Positions 1-6,341 of a DNA stretch of 52,637 nt are shown one piece after another. Under the pieces are notes generated by a model that worked only from the letters and a program-made list of their open reading frames with translations, ran no database searches and was not told the origin of the DNA. Source of the DNA: an uncultured Bacteroidales bacterium. GTDB taxonomy: Bacteria > Bacteroidota > Bacteroidia > Bacteroidales > Paludibacteraceae. How positions within the stretch are numbered: position 1 is the stretch's first letter; each line of letters begins with the position of its first letter. The position numbers and the translations under genes are program-made. The DNA is taken from the NCBI GenBank assembly GCA_937891975.1, contig CALAUA010000023.1:1-52637 (forward strand), given 5' to 3'.

Positions 1-1501
1 ATTGTTTTTTTTCTTCTTCCGTTAGAATGCTATTACGTTGTAGTTCCAGCAAACGAGAATTTAGGATTGCCAATTGTTGAATTACACCATCTCTATTTCC
101 CTTTTCACGAAGCAATTGAGCAAGATCATTAATTTGTTTTTGTTTTTGGAATAACATAAACACATTCTCAGCCATATATTGCCTTATTGTGTCTACGAGA
201 GATTCATAATTAAGCAAATGCTCTCCTTTGTCCTTATGCCGAATAATATCTTCAATTATTTCATTTGTCAATTTTTCATTAGATGCAATTGAGTGCATAT
301 AATTCTGAGAAAAATACTCAATATCACGTCTAAATGATGTATCATTATCGCACCATGTTATTGATAATCCATCTTTATGATTTCGTGCAAAAGTTTCTTC
401 TCTAGGAAGTTTGGATTCATCAATCTGAGCTACAATTCCTTTTAGTAGGGTTGATTTTCCTGTTGATCGACCACCAATTATTGTATTGAGATTTTTATTC
501 AACTGTATTTTGCCCCTCCAAAACGAATCTTCATTCAAACTAATTGAGTCTATCACTTGATAGATGCTTTTTTCATCTGGTTCATTAATCTGAACACGAA
601 GACGTTCGGTTGGTTCATATAATACTTGTTTAAGTCCCTCGTAAGACAATTCTGCTTTTATCCACGTATTACAATTTCCCAAACGATCTTTATTAGAAGA
701 ATCCATATTATGATGGGCATCGCTACAATCTAAAAGTAGATTATTAACTCTTGCCTCAGTCAATTTTTCATATCCTTTTTGATAAGACTCCACTGATTCT
801 GCAGCTGTAAAAATAATATCTGCCGAATTAATCATATGCTTTTTTTCAGCTATAGATTGAGCATTCCACTCAATGGCTTCCCATTCCGTTTTTCCAATCG
901 CCGTAATATATTTCCCTTTAAAATACTGTGGAGCATTTTGCAGAACTTCAATTATTTTATCAAATTTTAAATTTAAATTATTGAATCCCTCAACAATATC
1001 CTCTTCATATTCATGTAAGCGGTCAATAGGAACAGATTTTTTTATCTGTTTTCCTAATTCTATTAGATTTGCTTTTGTAATTACTCCTCCCCATGATATC
1101 CCTTCATGTTCGTGTGATAATTTGTAATGAGAAGAAAGAGCATTCAAAAATTGACTTTGAATTACATCTGCATTTACCTCATTAGAAAAAATAACATGAA
1201 AGTTTATTCTTTTAAAATCTCTATGCCCTCCAAATTTATCCAAACGAAACTCTAGGACCGGCAACAAAAGTTCAATATTTTGAAGACGACCTTGTTTTTT
1301 GTATTCTAGAACTTTTCTATATCCATCTATAAAAAGATAGTCATTAATGCCCAAAACTTTAATCTCATTGGGCAATTTCTCTAAATCTGAAATATAATGT
1401 TCCCACACGTCTCCTTCATCACCCGCAACATAATTATTGACCAAGGAGTATGGGGTATGTACATGTAAATCCCATTTATGCCATTCTGAACCTCTATTCA
1501 T
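1..1501 (-). CDS. TrlF-like PHP domain plus P-loop ATPase, C-terminus off the window
   Basis: The first 500 residues are visible; the gene runs off the left edge. The N-terminus carries a PHP-type metallo-hydrolase signature: DLHVHTPYS at residues 11-19 and a CSDAHH motif near residue 260, both typical metal ligands. A Walker A motif of the ABC/SMC/RecF type, GGRSTGKST, follows near residue 341. After about residue 430 the chain becomes charged and helical, as in the coiled coil of SMC-like ATPases. This PHP-ATPase order matches the family annotated in databases as TrlF, a large AAA-like ATPase often found in defence islands (recalled, not searched). The start is the ATG at 1501. A 112-base gap separates it from the upstream gene and I see no promoter in that gap, so it may be co-transcribed with the small genes before it. 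The AT-rich composition suggests transfer. Confidence 0.82.
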   Translation of the reverse strand, partial: MNRGSEWHKWDLHVHTPYSLVNNYVAGDEGDVWEHYISDLEKLPNEIKVLGINDYLFIDGYRKVLEYKKQGRLQNIELLLPVLEFRLDKFGGHRDFKRINFHVIFSNEVNADVIQSQFLNALSSHYKLSHEHEGISWGGVITKANLIELGKQIKKSVPIDRLHEYEEDIVEGFNNLNLKFDKIIEVLQNAPQYFKGKYITAIGKTEWEAIEWNAQSIAEKKHMINSADIIFTAAESVESYQKGYEKLTEARVNNLLLDCSDAHHNMDSSNKDRLGNCNTWIKAELSYEGLKQVLYEPTERLRVQINEPDEKSIYQVIDSISLNEDSFWRGKIQLNKNLNTIIGGRSTGKSTLLKGIVAQIDESKLPREETFARNHKDGLSITWCDNDTSFRRDIEYFSQNYMHSIASNEKLTNEIIEDIIRHKDKGEHLLNYESLVDTIRQYMAENVFMLFQKQKQINDLAQLLREKGNRDGVIQQLAILNSRLLELQRNSILTEEEKKQ

Positions 1502-1613
1502 ATTGATCTAAAATTATAATCGTTCTATTTAATTTACAACAATTTAATTTGTATTTATGCAAGAAAACATTTAATTATCAAGCGTAAGCGGCAGGAAAGA
1601 ATTGGCCATTATT

Positions 1614-1886
1614 TTAAAGAATTTTAGCGACTCCTAATAAATAGTTAATACATAACCTCATTCTATCATTGTTACTGCTTAAAGCAAGAGCATTTGTACA
1701 AATCTTCAAATAATTTATATATATGGTTGGATTATACTGAAATGAACATAAATGCAACATCATCTGGGCATAATGCTGCCAAGTATTATATTGTTCATCA
1801 GACACATTGGAAGAAGTAGTAATGATTAATCCACGACTTACAATCTCCAAAATGGAATTTTTAATTTGTATTCTATTTTGATTCAT
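1614..1886 (-). CDS. Small hypothetical protein, 90 aa
   Basis: Not recognised. It is a soluble, probably helical protein with no signal peptide or clear membrane segment. It contains a run of aromatic and His residues (YNTWQHYAQMMLHLCSFQY) and three Cys. Its start codon lies inside the end of the preceding 128-aa gene, a 14-base overlap, which suggests translational coupling and a shared function. It sits 112 bases before the TrlF-like ATPase on the same strand. It could be an accessory subunit of that ATPase, but nothing in the sequence proves this. Confidence 0.6.
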   Translation of the reverse strand: MNQNRIQIKNSILEIVSRGLIITTSSNVSDEQYNTWQHYAQMMLHLCSFQYNPTIYINYLKICTNALALSSNNDRMRLCINYLLGVAKIL

Positions 1887-2259
1887 CTTTCAACTGCTTT
1901 TGTAATTCTTTTTGTGATGGAATTTCCTCATTCTCAACTAATGCATCCAATTGCTTATTTTCAAGATACTGCTGCGCACGTTTTATAGTTATTCCAAATC
2001 CTTCAAAACTTTCAAACAAAGGTACTATTAAAAGAATTATCCATACTAAGAAAATTAGATTCTTACCATTAAACTCTGTAAAAAATTGAAACTGTACAAT
2101 TTCTTCAAAATTAAGGATAACATATGGCGTTGAAATGCTCATTAATATCATATACCATAATTTCCGTAACCATATGATGCAGGTGTTAATAATCCTACCC
2201 ATCCAACACAAGATAAATAAGACTATATCTGTAATTGATTTTTGATTATTTCTACACAT
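1873..2259 (-). CDS. Small membrane protein, 128 aa, unknown function
   Basis: Not recognised. Two hydrophobic stretches are visible, one near residues 10-42 (with WMGRIINTCIIWLRKLWYM) and a clearer one near 70-85 (NLIFLVWIILLIVPLF). A charged C-terminal tail rich in Glu, Lys and Gln follows, ending near KELQKQLKDESK. It is probably an inner-membrane protein with a cytoplasmic tail. Its stop codon overlaps the start of the 90-aa gene by 14 bases, so the two look like a pair. The order membrane protein, small soluble protein, large PHP-ATPase resembles a compact accessory cassette, possibly defensive. No promoter is obvious in the 77 bases upstream. Confidence 0.6.
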   Translation of the reverse strand: MCRNNQKSITDIVLFILCWMGRIINTCIIWLRKLWYMILMSISTPYVILNFEEIVQFQFFTEFNGKNLIFLVWIILLIVPLFESFEGFGITIKRAQQYLENKQLDALVENEEIPSQKELQKQLKDESK

Positions 2260-2336
2260 ATCAAAATTTTAGTTTTTTTCATTCTACGCTCTTCTCTCGG
2301 TCATCCCTCGGTGATGAGTCGGTTGGTAAAGTGCTT

Positions 2337-2828
2337 CTATTCCTTATCTACAATTATTGCTTCCACAAATTGTAATTGCGATAATGCTTTGTCCGTATGA
2401 AAAGACACCTGATTAAACAGCACATGCGTCTTCAATTGCACTACGGCAGCTTCTGCGCTCAGTTCCCCGTTCTCATACAAACTGATGGTAGCATACAAGT
2501 TATCATTCGCTACTGGACCAAGCACAATATCATAGTCATGCAACGGAGCAAAGCGACGATTAGCAACCACAAAATCCAACCACTCCTTAGTCGCTCCGTT
2601 GTACTCCATTATCTTCAATGCAGCATCATTCAACAAATTATCACCCACCTCATACACAGATACAACTGCATTCCCACCGCCTGCGCGGTCACAACGAATA
2701 CGTGCCCAACGGGCTGCTTGGTCGAAATCAACTGTAGTATAAAAGCCCTTGCCATAATCAGTATTGGGCCTACCTTGGCGAAGACTTGGTTTCTTCACTG
2801 TTACTATTGAACCATGATATAGTTTCAT
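2337..2828 (-). CDS. DUF3990 family protein, probable ADP-ribosyltransferase-fold toxin
   Basis: The protein opens with KLYHGS, then RQGRPNTDYGKGFYTT and a QAARWA helix. This is the hallmark of DUF3990, assigned to the ADP-ribosyltransferase/RES-like superfamily and usually found beside DUF3791 genes in what look like toxin-antitoxin pairs (family knowledge). About 163 residues, full length. I chose the ATG at 2828 because the family begins within a few residues of LYHGS; an upstream TTG at 2852 would add eight residues with no family support. The DUF3791 partner lies upstream on the same strand but is separated from it by about 1.1 kb of repeats and a GxxExxY gene. Toxin activity is inferred from the family only. 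Confidence 0.85.
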   Translation of the reverse strand: MKLYHGSIVTVKKPSLRQGRPNTDYGKGFYTTVDFDQAARWARIRCDRAGGGNAVVSVYEVGDNLLNDAALKIMEYNGATKEWLDFVVANRRFAPLHDYDIVLGPVANDNLYATISLYENGELSAEAAVVQLKTHVLFNQVSFHTDKALSQLQFVEAIIVDKE

Positions 2829-2866
2829 TTTGCTTAATCTATTTTGTAACAATTCGAGGATTACTT

Positions 2867-3131
2867 TTTCTTTAACATAAATACGCTTCGTTACTCTACG
2901 CTATATAAATATTCAAAAATCTAGGATCATATTTTATTTTTGCATATAAGAAGCAGTAACAACTGCTTAAGTATGCAAAACAAAATAACTATTTCTTTGT
3001 TTATATTTCATTTTTTTTGTTTTAGTAACCAATGCGGGACGCATTCATTTGACTAAAAACAAAAAGATTGGTTCATTGATTTTTAATTATTTTTGTAGGC
3101 ATCTATGATGCCGTATTTTTGTTTAAAATAT
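2867..3131. repeat. Repeat unit A: cargo-free copy with two long hairpins
   Basis: First of three head-to-tail units. The left block (TTTCTTTAACATAAATACGC onward, to about 3008) is nearly identical over about 140 bases to 3796-3938. It contains hairpin H1: TTTTGCATA (2938-2946) pairs with TATGCAAAA (2972-2980), and AAGCAGT (2951-2957) with ACTGCTT (2962-2968). A second hairpin H2 follows: GTTTTAGT (3019-3026) with ACTAAAAAC (3052-3060), and AATGCG (3031-3036) with CGCATT (3040-3045). The right block (from about 3066) has a small palindrome GGCATC-TAT-GATGCC and ends in GTATTTTTGTTTAAAATAT. No gene was found in this 395-base intergenic stretch. Confidence 0.85.
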
Positions 3132-3134
3132 TTT

Positions 3135-3791
3135 TTTCTATAACATAAATACGCTCGCTAGGCTCACTCTAAAAATATACAAAATCTAGTTGCTATATTT
3201 AGTTTTTTGCTCATAAGAATGCAACAAATTGCATTAGTGAGCCAAAACTAAATTATTTTTTTTGAGTTGATAAAATTAGGTACAATTTTGTATTTCAAAG
3301 GCACTTCTCCAAAGTTAATCAATATACCTAGTGGTAAGTTGGTTGCTTTTAGATAGTTTAATAGTTGTGCAGTATGCTCAGTTCTTAATTTTTCAACAGA
3401 TTTGAGTTCTACAACTATATTGTCACAACATACTAAATCAGCTTTATATGTTCGATCAAGTAAATGTCCTTTATAAGTGATTGTAATTAATTTCTCTGTT
3501 TCAAAAGGAATTCCACGTAACCCTAATTCAACATTCAACGCATCATGGTACACCAACTCCAAAAAGCCTCGTCCTAAATGATTCTGCACTTCCATAGCAG
3601 CACCAATTATATCAAAAACTTCCTGCTGAAATTGTATATCTGTTGACTTAGTCATTTTTTCTCCAATATTTCTTTTGTGCTTGCTCATCAATGCAATATG
3701 TTGCATTCATTTGAGCAAGGATAAAAGGCTGTACATTGATTTTTATTTATTTTTATAGGGCTTATAAAGCCCGTATTTTTGTTTCAAATTA
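3135..3791. mobile_element. Repeat unit B: hairpin-bounded unit carrying a GxxExxY gene
   Basis: The left block (TATAACATAAATACGC from about 3139) and the right block (GTATTTTTGTTTCAAATTA ending at 3791) match the ends of the neighbouring units. Between them a GxxExxY gene is bracketed by two hairpins with the same core. H3 pairs AATGCAA (3218-3224) with TTGCATT (3229-3235), with outer arms TTGCTCA and TGAGC. H4 pairs AATGCAA (3690-3696) with TTGCATT (3701-3707), with outer arms CTTGCTCA (3680-3687) and TGAGCAAG (3712-3719). The outermost arms of H3 and H4 are also inverted repeats of each other. Only 3-4 bases separate this unit from units A and C. That it is mobile is an inference; no transposase is present. 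Confidence 0.6.
3248..3655 (-). CDS. GxxExxY family protein (PD-(D/E)xK nuclease-like fold)
   Basis: The defining motif is seen as GFLELVY near residue 30, followed by a conserved AxLVxxDxIVVELKS strand region (ADLVCCDNIVVELKS) that resembles the D...ExK core of PD-(D/E)xK nucleases, and an LLNYLKAT helix. About 135 residues, normal for the family, whose biochemical role is unknown. I prefer the ATG at 3655 (MTKSTDIQF); starting at 3706 would add 17 residues encoded by the left arm and loop of hairpin H4 and unlike the family. The stop codon at 3248-3250 lies in the outer arm of hairpin H3, so the gene fits tightly between the two hairpins as cargo of repeat unit B. Confidence 0.88.
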   Translation of the reverse strand: MTKSTDIQFQQEVFDIIGAAMEVQNHLGRGFLELVYHDALNVELGLRGIPFETEKLITITYKGHLLDRTYKADLVCCDNIVVELKSVEKLRTEHTAQLLNYLKATNLPLGILINFGEVPLKYKIVPNFINSKKII

Positions 3792-3795
3792 TATA

Positions 3796-3960
3796 TTTCT
3801 TTAACATAAATACGCTTCGTTACTCTACGCTATATAAATATTCAAAAATCTAGGGTTATATTTTATTTTTGCATATAAGAAGCAGAACACTGCTTAGGTA
3901 TGCAAAACAAAATAACTATTTCTTTGTTTATAATTCATTCCGTATTTTTGTTTCAAATTA
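3796..3960. repeat. Repeat unit C: short copy ending in the DUF3791 stop codon
   Basis: The left block repeats unit A almost exactly (TTTCTTTAACATAAATACGC onward). It includes hairpin H5: TTTTTGCATA (3866-3875) with TATGCAAAA (3899-3907), and AAGCAG (3880-3885) with CTGCTT (3890-3895). The loop differs from H1, while the stem pairing is kept. The second hairpin and most of the right block are missing; the unit jumps directly to the shared terminus CCGTATTTTTGTTTCAAATTA... of which the last three bases (3958-3960) form the TAA stop of the DUF3791 gene. It looks like an internally deleted copy. Confidence 0.8.
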
Positions 3961-4374
3961 CTTTTTTCGATTGTTGATAAATATATCTATATCGTGCAAA
4001 ATCATATCCTCACCTTGTGTATGGAGCATATCAAAGCCATTGACTAGATACTCATCGACCCCATAACGGCGGAAGAGAGCGTATGCCTCTAAAGAAGTCA
4101 TACCATGTCTTTTGGCATAATTTTCCGCACAGAAAGTTAAAAATACAATCACATTATTCGATACGATACGCCCTTGTGACAACCAGCTTTGCTCCAATAA
4201 GCGATAAAGTGATTCTGTATCCAGATACCACCACTTGGCACTTTCATCGTACAACTTGGCATAGAATGGTGAGTCATAAATATACGCCAACGCTGCTCTC
4301 ACAGGAATATGCTTGCGCTGCGAAACAAGCAACGCCAATTGTGATATTTTCAATGGAATAATAGATGCACTCAT
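3958..4374 (-). CDS. DUF3791 domain protein, probable antitoxin partner of DUF3990
   Basis: The C-terminal half (about residues 70-135) fits DUF3791: a helix with FLTFCAENYAKRHGMT, then LEAYALFRRYGVDEYL and a closing LHTQGEDMILHDIDIFI. The N-terminal half is another helical block (LALLVSQRKHIPVRAAL...) that may be an antitoxin-like pairing domain. 138 residues. DUF3791 and DUF3990 genes are usually adjacent and are thought to form toxin-antitoxin pairs (family knowledge). Here the pair is split by the repeat array. A well-formed promoter lies 23 bases upstream of the ATG. The protein seems complete, but its stop codon is supplied by the end of repeat unit C, so a few C-terminal residues could have been lost. 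Confidence 0.8.
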   Translation of the reverse strand: MSASIIPLKISQLALLVSQRKHIPVRAALAYIYDSPFYAKLYDESAKWWYLDTESLYRLLEQSWLSQGRIVSNNVIVFLTFCAENYAKRHGMTSLEAYALFRRYGVDEYLVNGFDMLHTQGEDMILHDIDIFINNRKK

Positions 4375-4396
4375 ATTTTAATATTTTATCCGCCTG

Positions 4397-4428
4397 CAAA
4401 GTTACAAAAAACTTTTGGATTATGCAAA
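4397..4428 (-). promoter_or_regulatory. Bacteroidota-type promoter for the DUF3791 gene
   Basis: On the minus strand, TTTG (4425-4428), a 20-base spacer, then TAACTTTG (4397-4404). This is the -33/-7 pattern of the primary Bacteroidota sigma factor. It lies just downstream of the fdtA-like stop codon and 23 bases before the DUF3791 ATG, so the accessory region has its own transcription start. Confidence 0.75.
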
Positions 4429-4440
4429 TCTATTTTTCAA

Positions 4441-4854
4441 TTATTTCTTATACTCTAAAAATTCATTGTAATCGCGGATATAATCGGCCGCGTCGTAATG
4501 CTCACTCGCGAGACAAAGTAGCACCGCACCAGAAGAGAAATCATCCAAGTCACGCCATATTCTTGGTACTACTAACAAACCATAATAGGAGCGATTGAGA
4601 TTGAAAGATTTTTTCTCAGTTCCATCATCTAATGTTACGGTAAAAGAGCCACTGGCTGCTACAATCAGTTGATACAACTCCTTATGAGCATGTGCACCGC
4701 GACTTTCGCCACCTGGGACATCGTAGAGATAATACACTCGCTTGATATCGAATGGCACATCTACTCCACCCTCAATGGGAGTTAAGTTACCACGCACATC
4801 GTGGATTTTGCGCAAATCTATCAGTTTGCAATCATGTATCGAAGTATGTTTCAT
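4441..4854 (-). CDS. dTDP-6-deoxy-hexose 3,4-ketoisomerase (FdtA/QdtA/WxcM-like cupin)
   Basis: A 137-residue single-cupin protein. The family motif RGAHAHKEL (near residue 52) supplies the catalytic and metal-region His residues, preceded by DVRGNLTPIE and followed by the cupin strands GSFTVTLDDG and LVVPRIWRDL. Such enzymes isomerise dTDP-4-keto-6-deoxyglucose to the 3-keto sugar for amino-deoxy-sugar synthesis in O-antigen or S-layer glycans. It follows the Wzt-like ATPase gene by only three bases, so the two are co-transcribed and likely serve one surface polysaccharide. Whether the product is the galacto (Fdt) or gluco (Qdt) epimer cannot be told by eye, so no symbol is given. Confidence 0.88.
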   Translation of the reverse strand: MKHTSIHDCKLIDLRKIHDVRGNLTPIEGGVDVPFDIKRVYYLYDVPGGESRGAHAHKELYQLIVAASGSFTVTLDDGTEKKSFNLNRSYYGLLVVPRIWRDLDDFSSGAVLLCLASEHYDAADYIRDYNEFLEYKK

Positions 4855-4857
4855 AAC

Positions 4858-6135
4858 TTAACCTTCAAAAGTAACTTTAAAATTATTTTTAGGACGCAAG
4901 AAACCAGGCATTACGCTTTGATTAAATCCCATATCCGACAATGAATTTTCAATTTCAAAACATTGTTCAAAACCGCCATAAACTAAATAACGCTGATTCT
5001 CACCAAAGAAAATTTCTGTTTTATAACGCCCAGCATTAAGTGTGTACGGATTAATTTTGAACTCTACTGTATAAACGCCCTTCTTGGAATCTTTTTCTCC
5101 TACTTGCCCGAGCACTTGTCCCACTTGGAAAACCGTCATATCATCCATCGTAGAAACTTTCATATTGGCATCCAACATTGCATTCTCCTTGTAGCACATA
5201 AATTTCAATCGGAAAAGGAGACCAGTCTCAATCGTAATCTGACTGGATCCATCCAATGGTAAGATCTCAAAAGATTTAATGCGAACTACATCATTGCCTG
5301 GAGCTGTAGATAAATCTTCAAAATATTGATTTTCCGAACTACCACCTTCACCGATATACATATCAATCGTATCTTGAATACTTCCGCGGTATTTTACCAT
5401 ACCATTCTCTAGCAACAATCCCGATTTACACAGACTCTTCACACTCGCCATATTATGACTCACAAAGAGAACCGTTCTGCCTTCGCCTTTGGAGACGTCT
5501 TGCATCTTGCCGATGGCTTTCTTTTGGAACTCGGCGTCACCGACGGCGAGGACTTCGTCCACCACCAAAATCTCGGGGTCTAAGTGCGCAGCCACAGCAA
5601 AGCCCAAACGAACCATCATACCTGAGCTATAGCGCTTAACTGGGGTGTCCAAATACCTCTCGCAGCCAGAGAAATCCACGATCTCGTCCAGCTTAGCGGC
5701 GATCTCCGCCTTGGTCATGCCCAAGATAGCGCCGTTCATGAAGATGTTCTCGCGGCCCGTCATCTCACTATGAAAACCCGTACCGACCTCCAGCAGACTG
5801 GCGATGCGGCCCCTAGCGCGGATAGTGCCCACAGTGGGACCAGTGACTTTACTGAGGAGTTTGAGCAAGGTACTCTTGCCTGCACCGTTCTTGCCGATGA
5901 TGCCGACAACGTCGCCCTGCTCGACCTTGAAGTCAATATCGCGGAGTGCCCATACATAGTCGGAGTCCGCTTTGGTGGCGCGGTCGTTGACCGAACCAAT
6001 CTTCAAGTATGGGTCCTCACGACGGAGGATAGCCGTTTGCCACCAGCGGTTGAGGTCGTGGCTGAGGGTGCCTGTGGATACGAGGCCCAGGCGGTATTGT
6101 TTGCCTACGTGGTTGAATTCGATTGCTGTTGCCAT
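4858..6135 (-). CDS. Polysaccharide-export ABC transporter ATP-binding protein (Wzt-like)
   Basis: Residues 1-250 form an ABC ATPase: Walker A GIIGKNGAGKST, signature YSSGM, Walker B ILVVDEVLAVGD and H-loop VSHN. VDEVLAVGDAEFQKK is typical of the TagH/Wzt subfamily that exports undecaprenyl-linked polysaccharides. Residues from about 265 form a Wzt-C-like beta-sandwich, which in characterised homologues recognises the glycan terminus. I chose the ATG at 6135 (MATAIEFNHVGKQYRLG), which starts the ABC fold and lies 42 bases after a good promoter; a start at 6207 would lie upstream of that promoter. The permease (Wzm) is not in this window; the next genes are a ketoisomerase and the toxin-antitoxin island, so the locus looks cut down. 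Confidence 0.92.
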   Translation of the reverse strand: MATAIEFNHVGKQYRLGLVSTGTLSHDLNRWWQTAILRREDPYLKIGSVNDRATKADSDYVWALRDIDFKVEQGDVVGIIGKNGAGKSTLLKLLSKVTGPTVGTIRARGRIASLLEVGTGFHSEMTGRENIFMNGAILGMTKAEIAAKLDEIVDFSGCERYLDTPVKRYSSGMMVRLGFAVAAHLDPEILVVDEVLAVGDAEFQKKAIGKMQDVSKGEGRTVLFVSHNMASVKSLCKSGLLLENGMVKYRGSIQDTIDMYIGEGGSSENQYFEDLSTAPGNDVVRIKSFEILPLDGSSQITIETGLLFRLKFMCYKENAMLDANMKVSTMDDMTVFQVGQVLGQVGEKDSKKGVYTVEFKINPYTLNAGRYKTEIFFGENQRYLVYGGFEQCFEIENSLSDMGFNQSVMPGFLRPKNNFKVTFEG

Positions 6136-6176
6136 TGTTCTGTGGTGTAGTGTTGTATAATTTACAATAATTCGTG

Positions 6177-6208
6177 CAAAGGTAGTAAAAAAAATGTATA
6201 TACGCAAA
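6177..6208 (-). promoter_or_regulatory. Bacteroidota-type promoter for the Wzt-like/ketoisomerase pair
   Basis: Minus strand: TTTG (6205-6208), a 20-base spacer, TACCTTTG (6177-6184). It matches the -33/-7 consensus exactly and lies 42 bases upstream of the preferred ATG at 6135. It is divergent from the promoter at 6277-6307. Confidence 0.8.
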
Positions 6209-6264
6209 TATTTGGGTTGAAAGTTTAGAGTTTAAATTCAAAAGGCGTTTTTTTGTAAAAAAAA

Positions 6265-6282
6265 GCGCGAGGTCGCTTGCGC
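6265..6282. promoter_or_regulatory. Inverted repeat overlapping the -33 box of the 6342 gene
   Basis: GCGCGAG (6265-6271), a four-base loop, then CTTGCGC (6276-6282): seven pairs, one of them G-T. It covers the TTG of the predicted -33 element at 6277-6279, between two divergent promoters, so it could be a repressor site. A structural role in DNA is equally possible. Confidence 0.35.
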
Positions 6283-6307
6283 GTATGCGAGGGATTTTGT
6301 ACCTTTG
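6277..6307 (+). promoter_or_regulatory. Promoter for the amidase/golvesin gene
   Basis: TTG (6277-6279), a 20-base spacer, then TACCTTTG (6300-6307). The spacing is the same as in the other promoters of this window. It lies 34 bases upstream of the ATG at 6342. Confidence 0.7.
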
Positions 6308-6341
6308 TACGATATTACGTAATTTTTCAAAAAAAAACAAT

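Noticed and set aside
2867..3960. Integron cassette array
   Set aside because: Hairpin-flanked units look similar in plan, but the GTTRRRY/RYYYAAC core sites and an integrase are not seen.
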